A DNA stretch of 64,000 nucleotides, taken from an uncultured Christensenella sp. (GTDB lineage Bacteria; Bacillota; Clostridia; Christensenellales; Borkfalkiaceae). The stretch covers positions 11,767-75,766 of the forward strand of contig CAJTLT010000007.1 in assembly GCA_910577375.1 (NCBI GenBank). Direction: 5' to 3'. The translations under genes were made by a program, and so were the position numbers. Positions 1 to 8,016 of the stretch are shown piece after piece (within the stretch, counting starts at the first letter, position 1; every line of letters starts with the position of its first letter). A model generated the notes under the pieces. That model did not search any database, was not told where the DNA came from, and was given only the letters and a program-made list of their open reading frames with translations.

Positions 1-1
1 C

Positions 2-3000
2 GAAGTGCTTGCCGTGACCTTCACCAAAAAAGCGGCAGCGCAGATGAAGGAAAAGTTGCGTTCCGCGCTTGTTAAAAGAATGGAAACGGCGGGAGAGGAG
101 AAAGCGAGGCTGAAATTGCAGCTTTCAAAAATTTCTTCCGCAAACATTTCGACTATCCATTCTTTTTGCGCAAAGATTATAAGAACTTATTTTTACGCTT
201 TGGGGACGGACGGGGCTTTCGATATAATTTCGGCGGACGACGCGACGGCGCGCGAGCTTAAAGAAAGGGCGATGGAAAGCCTTTTCGACAGACTTTACGA
301 CGAGGACGGCGAGGAGTTCCGTTCGTTGCTTTCCTGCTTTATGAAAAAGCGCAACGACGGGCATTTCAGAAAGCTTGTTGCGGAAGCGCATACCGAGCTG
401 AGAGCCATAGCGCATTACGAGAGGTATCTCGAAGAGGCGGAAAAGCTTTATACCGAAGAGGGGTTCGGGCGTGTATGCGCCGATTTTATAAACATACGCA
501 AGCCCAAATATGAGAGGCTGATTGAGGCGGTGGGAAAATTTCAGGCGGAATTCCCCGCAACAAAGAAAAAACAGACTTACGACGCTATTTTTGAGGAAAT
601 GAAAGCGGTGTTGAAGTTTTCTTCCGAATGCTCGCTGTTTACGCCGCGCCCTGTGCTTACCGCTACGCGTAAGCCCGCGGACTGTGAAGAGGACAAGCCG
701 GCGGGGGAAGCTTTTAAAAAGTTCAAGGATTCGGTAAACAAGAGATATTCCGCGCTTTGCGGGGGTTTTGCGGACGAAGAGACGGAACGCGCAAGATTTT
801 TGCAAAGCGGGAAAACGGCGGTTGCGTTCGTCAGACTTTTATTGCAGTTCGACGCGGAATATGCCGCGGTTAAGGCGGAAGAGAACAAGCTCGATTACAA
901 CGATTTGGAGCATCTTGCCTTAAAGCTTTTTGAGGACGGGGAAATAAGAGAAGAAATCGTTTCCGGCTATAAATATGTTTTTGTGGACGAATATCAGGAC
1001 GTTAACCCCGTGCAGGAAGAAATTATTTCCGCGCTGCGCGGAGAGGTGTTTTTGGTCGGCGACGTAAAACAGGCGATATACGGCTTCCGCGGGAGCAAAT
1101 CGGCGTTCTTTTCAGAGAAGTTCGAGGGCTTTGAAAGAAACGGAGGGAGCGCTCTTAAGCTTTCTTCTAATTTCAGAAGCGCGGACGGGGTTCTTGATTT
1201 TGTGAATAGACTGTTCGGCGACATAATGCGCCCCGAGCTTTGCGGAATCGATTACGGGCGCACCGCGAAAATGCGGTTCGGCGGGCTATATCCCGAGGGC
1301 TGCGGTTCGGCGGAGATACATATTTTCGGAAAAGACGAGGAAGAAGAGCGCGAGCTGGGGGTTTATTCCGTTCAAGCTGACGGAAGGCTGAGCAGACATA
1401 CGCGCGAGGGGCTTGCCGTGCTTTCCGTTGTTGAAAGCGAGCTGCAGAAAAAGCATTTCGATTTGAAAACTGGGGAATGGAGGGACACGCAGGCGGGGGA
1501 TATCTGCATACTTACCCGCAAAAACAAGGGCGGTTCCGCCGAGGGAATAGTGCGCGCGCTTCTGGACGAGGGATATTCGGTTGCGGGGGCGCAAGAGGCG
1601 AACGTCTGCGCCTTGCCCGAGGTTAAACAGACGCTGGATATACTTTCTTTGATAGACAATGCGGAACAGGATTATCCGCTTGTAACGGCGATGCTGTCGC
1701 CTTTGGGGGGATTTTCAGAGGACGAGCTGGCGGCGGTTAGAATTTGGGCGGACGCGCGCCCCGCGGTTTATAAAAACGGAGTGAAAGAGAGGAAAACTTT
1801 CCGCAAATGCTGTGAAGAATATGCTGTTAATTCCGACGGAATATCGCGTAAACTCGGCATATTCAGGGAGCAACTTGAAAAACTGCGCTCTTTGGCGGGC
1901 ATTTTGAACGCGGGCGAGCTTATAGACGAGCTGTTGGAAAATTTCGGATTCGAGAGCGCGCTTTGCGCGGGCGGGGAACAGCGCGTTAAAAACGTTTTGC
2001 GCCTTGCCGAAGAGGGCGCCGATTTGCCGCTGAACGCTTTTCTTGCAAAAATCAAATCGGGCGGGTATTCCGTTTCCGCGCCGTCGGCGGCTTCTTCAGA
2101 CAGCATTAAAATAATGTCTATGCACGCTTCTAAGGGGTTGGAGTTCCCCGTGGTGATTATCGCGGATATCTGCAAGACTTTCAAGGGTGCGGACTACGGC
2201 GAAATACCGTTTGACGAGAAATACGGCTTTGCGCCGAAATTTTACGACAGAGAGAAAATGCTTGCGCATAAAACGGTTTTGCGCAGAATTTCTAAAGTGC
2301 GCGCCGAGAGCGAAGAGCTGAAGAACGAACTCAATTTGTTTTACGTTGCATGCACGCGCGCTATGTGCCGTTTGCATATACTTGCGGAGGAGGTTCCCGA
2401 ATTTGACGGAACGGATTTATCAGACGCGAGACGTTATGCGGATTTGTTCGATTTGAATAAATTCAATCCTAAGGAAATTTGTCCGCATGCGGAGTTTGCC
2501 GCGGAAAACGGGAACGCCGTGTTTATTTCTGCACCAGACGCGGAGCTTGCCGAAAAAATCGACGCGCATTTTATGAAGAGTTATCCCCATTCGGGCAGCG
2601 TGGATTTGCCTGTGAAGAGTTCGGCTTCCGCTATTTTGAAATTAAGGGACGACGAGCCGTATTTCGCGCCGCACAGTCTTTTCGGCGGAGAGGGGGAGAC
2701 GGGAACGGAGCGCGGCACGGCTTACCACAGATTTTTGGAGCTTTGCGATTTCGGAATAAAGACTGCAGACGGCGTACAAAAAGAGCTTTTTGAATTTGCC
2801 GCAAGCGGGAAGATTACAAAAGAACAGCTTGAGCTTTTGAGCGCGGAAGAGCTTGAAGAAATATTGAATATGCCCGCGTTTGCGGATTTGGAGGGGGCGA
2901 AGCTTTTCAGAGAGCGGGAGTTTTTGTGCAGATTGCCCGCAAACGAGATTTTGGACACCGACGCGGCGGACGGCGTTCTCGTTCAGGGGGCGATAGACCT

Positions 3001-3199
3001 TTTGGCGGACGGCGGAAGCGGGATGAGGATAATAGATTACAAGTATTCCCGCAAGTCGGACAAGGCGTTGGCGGAAACTTATTCGAAACAGCTTGCGCTG
3101 TATAAAAAGGCGGTTGCGCTTATAACCCAAACCCCGCCCGAAAAGATTAAAACGGTTATCGTAAATATATATTTGAAAAGGCAGATTGACCTCAACTGA
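2..3199 (+). CDS. addA: ATP-dependent helicase/nuclease subunit A, 5'-truncated by window edge
   Basis: C-terminal 1065 residues of the AddA subunit of the AddAB (RecBCD-like) double-strand-break repair enzyme. The reading frame is open at base 2 and starts inside UvrD-family motif Ia (LAVTFTKKAAAQMKE), so only the Walker A end is missing. Seen in order: VDEYQD (motif II, about residue 328), GDVKQAIYGFRG (III), SSNFRS (IV), MSMHASKGLEFPVV (V, about 704), LFYVACTRA (VI, about 778), then a PD-(D/E)xK nuclease domain with GTAYHRFLE and GAIDLL...IIDYKYS (about 994-1013). Helicase and nuclease residues look intact. addB would be expected upstream, outside the window. Confidence 0.95.
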   Translation, partial: EVLAVTFTKKAAAQMKEKLRSALVKRMETAGEEKARLKLQLSKISSANISTIHSFCAKIIRTYFYALGTDGAFDIISADDATARELKERAMESLFDRLYDEDGEEFRSLLSCFMKKRNDGHFRKLVAEAHTELRAIAHYERYLEEAEKLYTEEGFGRVCADFINIRKPKYERLIEAVGKFQAEFPATKKKQTYDAIFEEMKAVLKFSSECSLFTPRPVLTATRKPADCEEDKPAGEAFKKFKDSVNKRYSALCGGFADEETERARFLQSGKTAVAFVRLLLQFDAEYAAVKAEENKLDYNDLEHLALKLFEDGEIREEIVSGYKYVFVDEYQDVNPVQEEIISALRGEVFLVGDVKQAIYGFRGSKSAFFSEKFEGFERNGGSALKLSSNFRSADGVLDFVNRLFGDIMRPELCGIDYGRTAKMRFGGLYPEGCGSAEIHIFGKDEEEERELGVYSVQADGRLSRHTREGLAVLSVVESELQKKHFDLKTGEWRDTQAGDICILTRKNKGGSAEGIVRALLDEGYSVAGAQEANVCALPEVKQTLDILSLIDNAEQDYPLVTAMLSPLGGFSEDELAAVRIWADARPAVYKNGVKERKTFRKCCEEYAVNSDGISRKLGIFREQLEKLRSLAGILNAGELIDELLENFGFESALCAGGEQRVKNVLRLAEEGADLPLNAFLAKIKSGGYSVSAPSAASSDSIKIMSMHASKGLEFPVVIIADICKTFKGADYGEIPFDEKYGFAPKFYDREKMLAHKTVLRRISKVRAESEELKNELNLFYVACTRAMCRLHILAEEVPEFDGTDLSDARRYADLFDLNKFNPKEICPHAEFAAENGNAVFISAPDAELAEKIDAHFMKSYPHSGSVDLPVKSSASAILKLRDDEPYFAPHSLFGGEGETGTERGTAYHRFLELCDFGIKTADGVQKELFEFAASGKITKEQLELLSAEELEEILNMPAFADLEGAKLFREREFLCRLPANEILDTDAADGVLVQGAIDLLADGGSGMRIIDYKYSRKSDKALAETYSKQLALYKKAVALITQTPPEKIKTVIVNIYLKRQIDLN

Positions 3200-3253
3200 T
3201 TTCGACAAAAATAGTGTTTTTACGACGGTATCCGCCCCGAGAAAGGCAAAAAA

Positions 3254-3901
3254 TTGGATATAATTAAGCTGATGTTTTCTAATTTACCGGATTATTTATA
3301 TTCGTTCATGTCTGAAATACCCTTTAACACGCTTGTGATTTTTGTGTGGGGTTCTTATCTTGCGGTATTTGCGCTTGCTTTGGCGGCTACCATTTTTGCT
3401 TCGCGTGCGAGGCGCGCTTCCAAACGCCCGTTTATGTGTTTGACAAACGCTTATACGGCGGTTACGCTTGCATTGTTTTTGACGGATAAGGAGCTTGGAC
3501 CTTCCGTTATGACGGCTGTGCTTTTCTGGGTTGCGGGATATATTTTATACGGTCTGTTATGTTTATGCTCAAACCGAAAAGCTGCGGCAAAGCAGATTTC
3601 CGAACAGGTTGTAATGACAGGAGCGGCGCCGATACAGCCCGCTGTTCGCACGGCGCGCGAACAACCCGCCGCCGCACAGGCTCCCGCGGCAAAAAACAAC
3701 GTGAGGCTTGAACACGCGGTGGCGGTGACCGATAAGTTGCTTATGAAAAATTTATCCAAAACCGACCGCCAGGATTTGGAAAAGCTTAAAAACACGCTTG
3801 CCGTTTTGCAGATAAAGGGAACGCTTACGCCGACGGAGGCGGAAATATTGAATGAAAATTTCAACGCGCTTTTAAAGCTGATGGCAAAATACAACGTATA
3901 G
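3254..3901 (+). CDS. small integral membrane protein of unknown function
   Basis: 215 residues if the TTG at 3254 is used, or 209 from the ATG at 3272. A GAGAAAGG stretch precedes the TTG. Hydrophobic helices are visible at about residues 25-49, 67-76 and 82-105. An Ala/Pro-rich linker (about 120-150) and a charged, probably helical cytoplasmic tail follow (LEHAVAVTDKLL to the end). It follows addA by 54 bases in the same direction and ends at a strong terminator, so it may be the last gene of the add operon. I do not recognise the family. Confidence 0.7.
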   Translation: MDIIKLMFSNLPDYLYSFMSEIPFNTLVIFVWGSYLAVFALALAATIFASRARRASKRPFMCLTNAYTAVTLALFLTDKELGPSVMTAVLFWVAGYILYGLLCLCSNRKAAAKQISEQVVMTGAAPIQPAVRTAREQPAAAQAPAAKNNVRLEHAVAVTDKLLMKNLSKTDRQDLEKLKNTLAVLQIKGTLTPTEAEILNENFNALLKLMAKYNV

Positions 3902-3923
3902 AGCGGTTTTGCAAAGCTGCGGG

Positions 3924-3977
3924 AAACCCCGCGCGCCCGAATGCGGGGAACATTCGGGCGCGCGGGGTTTTGTTTTT
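3924..3977 (+). terminator. strong intrinsic terminator shared by convergent genes
   Basis: A perfect 20-bp stem (3924-3943 with 3951-3970, GC-rich) with a 7-nt loop is followed by TGTTTTTT on the plus strand. It ends the addA-side transcript. The convergent PRC-barrel gene ends just beyond it, so it may serve both strands, although the U-tract is only on the plus side. Confidence 0.9.
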
Positions 3978-3992
3978 TCGGATTGCCGCGGA

Positions 3993-4502
3993 TTAAAGGG
4001 TTTTTAAGTTCGTTTGCACGTATTCGCCGTTTTCCTGAGCCTTTAAAAGTATTTCGGGCGTGACGGCGGTGCCCTTTTTTATTATTATTTTTCCGTTTTT
4101 GGTTACGTTGCTTTTAAGGCGTTTTGTGTTTTTTACTATTACGACGTCGCCGCACACAAGCCCTTCCGCAGGGTAATTTTTTTTGCCGATTTTTGCCTTT
4201 AACGGTTTGCCTTTTATAAATACGTAATCTTCCACGTCGCCGATATAAATTCCCTTTTCATCGAAAACTGCGCGGCCGAGCCTTAAAGGCTGTGCGGATT
4301 TTATTGCGCTTTCTCTGTCTTCATAGATTATTTTTTCCCCGAGACTGATTATGTTTTTTACGTCTACCGTAAACTCGTTTTCTTCCGCGTCGGCGCATAA
4401 AAGACATTCTACGCGCCCCGCGCCTCCGTTAACCGAAACGATATACCCGACCTTGCCTTGTGTGCTTACGATTTTTTTACCGAACAGTTCCGAAATATTC
4501 AT
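3993..4502 (-). CDS. PRC-barrel domain protein
   Basis: 169 residues. The N-terminal half begins MNISELFGKKIVSTQGKVGYI, a typical PRC-barrel opening (compare YlmC/YmxH and the RimM C-terminal domain). The middle (LRLGRAVFDEKGIYIGDVEDY) repeats the same fold pattern, so this is a double PRC-barrel. A basic Lys-rich segment follows. A clear AAGGAG ribosome site lies about 8 nt upstream of the ATG at 4502. PRC-barrel proteins of this sort are sporulation- or RNA-associated in Firmicutes, but nothing here settles the role. Confidence 0.75.
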   Translation of the reverse strand: MNISELFGKKIVSTQGKVGYIVSVNGGAGRVECLLCADAEENEFTVDVKNIISLGEKIIYEDRESAIKSAQPLRLGRAVFDEKGIYIGDVEDYVFIKGKPLKAKIGKKNYPAEGLVCGDVVIVKNTKRLKSNVTKNGKIIIKKGTAVTPEILLKAQENGEYVQTNLKTL

Positions 4503-4625
4503 AATAAATCTCCTTACGTTTTATAATATTTCGGCGCGGCGTGCGGTAACACATATAATACGCATATAAAAATATATAATTTTGTCGATTTGCCGAAAGA
4601 GCGTTCAAAAATGTTTACATATGAC

Positions 4626-4654
4626 TTGACAGGTGTAAAGGTTTGGTGTAAACT
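4626..4654 (+). promoter_or_regulatory. nadB promoter with a candidate NiaR operator
   Basis: TTGACA (4626-4631), a 17-bp spacer and TAAACT (4649-4654). The octamer GGTGTAAA occurs twice as a direct repeat (4632-4639 and 4645-4652), filling the spacer and overlapping the -10. The placement suits a repressor. The third gene of the operon encodes NiaR, making autoregulation by nicotinate-bound NiaR the simplest reading. The exact NiaR consensus for this lineage was not checked. Confidence 0.6.
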
Positions 4655-4682
4655 TTTTTTAACATAATTCAAGAGGCGTAAT

Positions 4683-5984
4683 TTGAAAAGAGAATACGAC
4701 GTTGTTATAGTCGGTTCGGGGGTTGCGGGGCTTAATTGCGCCCTGCATTTGCCCGAAGATAAAAAAGTTCTTATAATCTGCAAGGGCGACCCCGAGGAGA
4801 GCGACAGTTATCTGGCGCAGGGCGGAATATGCCGTTTGCAGGGGGAAGAGGATTTCCAAAGTTATTTTGACGATACGATGCGGGCGGGGCACGGAGAAAA
4901 TAACCCCGCGGCGGTTGAGTGCATGATAAAAAGTTCTCCGTCGGTTATCGACGGGCTTGTTTCCTTGGGCGTGGATTTTGCGAGGGAAGAGGACGGTTCT
5001 CTTTCCGTAACCCGCGAGGGGGGGCATTCCAGAAACCGCATTTGTTTCCATAAGGACTGCACGGGGAAAGAGATAACTTCGTGTTTAATGCGCCGTGTGC
5101 GTGCTTTGAAGAACGTTGAAATTTCGCCGCAGACGACTATGCTCGATTTGATTTGCGCAGACGGCGAATGCTTAGGAATTGTTGCCGCTGACAACGCTTC
5201 GGGAGAGGTATTCGAGATATTTGCGGCTTATACCGTTCTTGCCACGGGCGGGATTGGCGGGGTATTCGACCATTCCACGAACTTCCGTATTCTCACGGGC
5301 GACGGCGTTGCCGTTTGTATGAAGCACGGAGTGGCGGTCGACCACGTCAATTACGTTCAAATCCACCCGACCACTCTATATACGGAAAGAAAGGGGGAGA
5401 GGTGCTTTCTTATTTCGGAATCGGTGCGGGGCGAGGGCGCGCATTTGCTGGATAAAAATTTTGAAAGGTTTACAGACGAATTGCAGCCGCGCGACGTGGT
5501 TACGGCGGCTATCCATAAACAGATGAAAAAGGACGGAACGCGGCACGTGTGGCTGGATATGCGCCCTATCGAAAGGGAAGAGATAGAAAGGCATTTTCCG
5601 AGCATTGTTAAAAGGTGCGCGGAAGAGGGGTATGACGTGTTTAACGAATGTATCCCGGTAGTGCCCGCGCAGCATTATTTTATGGGCGGGGTGCGCAGCG
5701 GACTTGACGGAAAAACTACTATGCCGAGGCTTTACGCCGTAGGCGAAACTTGTTGTAACGGCGTGCACGGGGCGAACAGACTTGCTTCTAATTCGCTTTT
5801 GGAAAGCTTGTTGTTTGCGGAGCGCGCGGCTTCGGATATAGGCGGAAATTTTAAGCCTTTGTGCGGTTTGCCCCGCGGATATGGCGGAGATAACGGATTT
5901 TTACAGCGTTATGCCGACCGCGAAAAACTGTTTAAAAGCTATAAAGAAATATTGATAGAAGCGATAAAGGAGAAAAAACAATGA
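4683..5984 (+). CDS. nadB: L-aspartate oxidase
   Basis: 433 residues, TTG start with AAGAGG 8 nt upstream. FAD flavoprotein that oxidises L-aspartate to iminoaspartate, the first step of de novo NAD synthesis. Seen: the N-terminal dinucleotide-binding motif VIVGSGVAGLNCALHL (about 8-23), the LAQGGI segment, HPTTLY, and the C-terminal flavin-binding stretch NGVHGANRLASNSLLESL (about 358-375). The protein is shorter than the 540-residue enterobacterial enzyme and lacks most of its C-terminal helical domain, as in other clostridial forms. nadA, usually adjacent, is absent from this operon. Confidence 0.95.
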   Translation: MKREYDVVIVGSGVAGLNCALHLPEDKKVLIICKGDPEESDSYLAQGGICRLQGEEDFQSYFDDTMRAGHGENNPAAVECMIKSSPSVIDGLVSLGVDFAREEDGSLSVTREGGHSRNRICFHKDCTGKEITSCLMRRVRALKNVEISPQTTMLDLICADGECLGIVAADNASGEVFEIFAAYTVLATGGIGGVFDHSTNFRILTGDGVAVCMKHGVAVDHVNYVQIHPTTLYTERKGERCFLISESVRGEGAHLLDKNFERFTDELQPRDVVTAAIHKQMKKDGTRHVWLDMRPIEREEIERHFPSIVKRCAEEGYDVFNECIPVVPAQHYFMGGVRSGLDGKTTMPRLYAVGETCCNGVHGANRLASNSLLESLLFAERAASDIGGNFKPLCGLPRGYGGDNGFLQRYADREKLFKSYKEILIEAIKEKKQ

Positions 5985-6844
5985 ACGACCCCGTAACTTT
6001 GGCTCTTAACGCGGACGAGCTTATAAAAGCGGCTTTAAGAGAGGATATTTCCACAGAGGACATAAGCACCAACGCGGTAATGCGCGGATATAAAAAGGGA
6101 AAAGCAGACCTTATATGCAAGCAGGACGGCGTTATCTGCGGGCTTAAAGTTTTTGAAAGGGTTTTCAAGATTCTGGACCCGAATACGCAGATTAATTTCT
6201 TTGCAAAGGACGGCGACAAAGCGGCGAAAACGCAGCATATTGCCGAGGTAATCGGGGATATGCGCGTAATTTTGCAGGGCGAAAGGACGGCTTTGAACTT
6301 TTTGCAGAGAATGAGCGGCATAGCGACTTACACTGCGGAAGTTGCGGCGCTTCTGGAAGGAAGCAAGACAAAGCTTTTGGATACGCGCAAGACTACGCCG
6401 AATATGCGTTTGTTTGAAAAATATGCCGTTCGCTGCGGCGGCGGAAACAATCACCGTTATAACCTTTCGGACGGGGTTATGCTCAAAGACAACCATATCG
6501 GCGCGGCGGGAGGAATAACGCAGGCGGTAAGGGCGGCGAAAGAGTATTCTTCGTTTGTGAGAAAAATAGAAGTCGAGGTTGAAAGCCTTGCGCAGTGCGA
6601 GGAGGCTCTGGCGGCGGGCGCGGATATAATTATGCTTGACAATATGTCTGTGGAAGATATGAAAAAGGCGGTTAAGCTTATAGGCGGCAAGGCGCTTACC
6701 GAGTGCAGCGGCAACGTTACGCGCGAGAATATAAAGAATATTATTTCCACGGGTGTGGATTACGTTTCGAGCGGGGCGCTGACGCATTCCGCGCCGATAC
6801 TCGATTTGTCGCTTAAAAATCTTAAACCTGCGGAGGAGCGATGA
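5981..6844 (+). CDS. nadC: nicotinate-nucleotide pyrophosphorylase (quinolinate phosphoribosyltransferase)
   Basis: 287 residues. Converts quinolinate and PRPP to nicotinate mononucleotide. Its ATG overlaps the nadB stop as ATGA, so translation is coupled. Family signatures: LQRMSGIATYT, LDTRKTTPNMR (about 133-143), GGNNHRYNLSDGVMLKDNHI (about 157-176), EVEVE and IMLDNM near the C-terminus, plus VTRENI and VSSGALTHSAP. Length matches the family. It works on the product of NadB plus NadA. Confidence 0.96.
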   Translation: MNDPVTLALNADELIKAALREDISTEDISTNAVMRGYKKGKADLICKQDGVICGLKVFERVFKILDPNTQINFFAKDGDKAAKTQHIAEVIGDMRVILQGERTALNFLQRMSGIATYTAEVAALLEGSKTKLLDTRKTTPNMRLFEKYAVRCGGGNNHRYNLSDGVMLKDNHIGAAGGITQAVRAAKEYSSFVRKIEVEVESLAQCEEALAAGADIIMLDNMSVEDMKKAVKLIGGKALTECSGNVTRENIKNIISTGVDYVSSGALTHSAPILDLSLKNLKPAEER

Positions 6845-7350
6845 AAGCGGAGATACGCAGAAACGAAATTTTAAGCCTTATAGGCAATTCCGAAAACCCC
6901 GTGCCCGCCTGCGTGATTGCGGAAAGGTTTGCGGTTTCGCGGCAGGTGATAGTTCAGGATATAGCCATTCTCAGGGCGAACGGTTATGACATTACGGCGA
7001 CAAACCGCGGATACGTTTTAAATTCCAAAGCGCAGTGTTCGAGGGTTTTCAAGTGCAGACATTCTTTTGAGCAGATTGTTGACGAGGGCGCGCTGGTGAT
7101 AGAATCCGGCGGGAGGATAGAGGATATATCTGTAAACCACCGTATTTACGGAAAGATAGCCGCGAGGCTGGATTTGCACAACAGAATGCACGTTGAGGAG
7201 CTTTACCGTTCGCTTGTATCGGGGGCGTCCAAACCGTTGATGAGCGTGACGGACGGATATCATTACCACACCGTATCCGCCGACAGCGAAGAGGTTCTGA
7301 ACGGCATAGAAGAGAAGCTCAGAAAAGCGGGATTTTTGATAGAAATCTGA
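6841..7350 (+). CDS. niaR: NAD biosynthesis transcriptional repressor, HTH plus 3H domain
   Basis: 169 residues, start codon overlapping the nadC stop (ATGA). An N-terminal helix-turn-helix (about 1-55, with VIAERFAVSRQVIVQDIAILR) is followed by the 3H domain. The conserved histidines sit in CRHSFEQI, NHRIYG, LHNRMHVEEL and GYHYHT. In Firmicutes this architecture (YrxA/NiaR) binds nicotinate and represses nad and niacin-uptake genes. Its place at the end of nadB-nadC supports feedback on this operon and perhaps on pnuC 4 kb away. Confidence 0.92.
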   Translation: MKAEIRRNEILSLIGNSENPVPACVIAERFAVSRQVIVQDIAILRANGYDITATNRGYVLNSKAQCSRVFKCRHSFEQIVDEGALVIESGGRIEDISVNHRIYGKIAARLDLHNRMHVEELYRSLVSGASKPLMSVTDGYHYHTVSADSEEVLNGIEEKLRKAGFLIEI

Positions 7351-7362
7351 ATTTAAAAATAA

Positions 7363-7392
7363 AAACCGTGTGGTAAGCGCGGTTTTTTTATT
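7363..7392 (+). terminator. intrinsic terminator of the nad operon
   Basis: Stem AAACCGTG / CGCGGTTT around a 7-nt loop, followed by a T-rich run (TTTTTTTATTTTTTT), 13 bases after niaR. Confidence 0.8.
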
Positions 7393-7492
7393 TTTTTGAA
7401 AAAATTTTTAAATTTTACCAACAAAACGGCGTTCACGGTTGTTATATATTGTGAACGGAGCTCAAATATCCCCATCCCAAGCGGAGGAAATC

Positions 7493-8005
7493 GTGACGAT
7501 TGACAAACAACTGAAAAAACTTTCAACGGGAGACGTTTCGGCGTTTGAAAGTATATACGAACAAACGCGCAAGACGGTGTATTTTATGGCGCTGTCTGTT
7601 TTAAAAGAGCGCTCGCTTGCCGAGGACGTTATGCAGTCGGCCTATTTAAACATAATAAAAAACGCGTCTTCTTACCGCGCGGGCACAAACGCGCTGGCAT
7701 GGATTGCCGCGATTGTGAAAAACGAGGCGCTGAATTTAAAAAAGAAACGCGGGCATGAGATTTACATAGACGAAAAGGCGAATTTGGCTGTTTTCGGCAC
7801 GGCGCAGACGGATGATTACGGGCTTTTGACCGACCTTGCGAGAAGGCTTTTGCCGCAGGACGAGTTTGAAATACTTATGCTTGTCGCCGCGGCGGGGTAT
7901 AAACGGAGGGAGATTGCCGATATGCTCGGTATACCCGTTTCGACGGTGACGTGGAAATTCAACTGCGCCACCGAGAAAATGCGCAAAGCCTTAAAGGACA
8001 GATAA
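7493..8005 (+). CDS. ECF-type RNA polymerase sigma factor
   Basis: 170 residues. I chose the GTG at 7493 because GGAGG lies 5 nt upstream and it gives the usual ECF N-terminus (QLKKLSTGDVSAFESIYEQTRKTVY). A TTG at 7439 in the same frame has no ribosome site. Sigma region 2 spans about 10-75 (SLAEDVMQSAYLNIIKNASSY; WIAAIVKNEALNLKKK) and region 4 about 110-165 (LLPQDEFEILMLVAAAGYKRREIADMLGIPVSTVTWKFNCATEKMRKAL). Its stop TAA overlaps the ribosome site of the next gene, which encodes a one-TM membrane protein and is the likely anti-sigma partner. Confidence 0.9.
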   Translation: MTIDKQLKKLSTGDVSAFESIYEQTRKTVYFMALSVLKERSLAEDVMQSAYLNIIKNASSYRAGTNALAWIAAIVKNEALNLKKKRGHEIYIDEKANLAVFGTAQTDDYGLLTDLARRLLPQDEFEILMLVAAAGYKRREIADMLGIPVSTVTWKFNCATEKMRKALKDR

Positions 8006-8016
8006 GGAGAAATACA

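Noticed and set aside
7439..7492. TTG at 7439 as start of the sigma factor
   Set aside because: No ribosome site lies upstream and the extra residues are not part of the ECF fold. The GTG at 7493 has GGAGG at good spacing.
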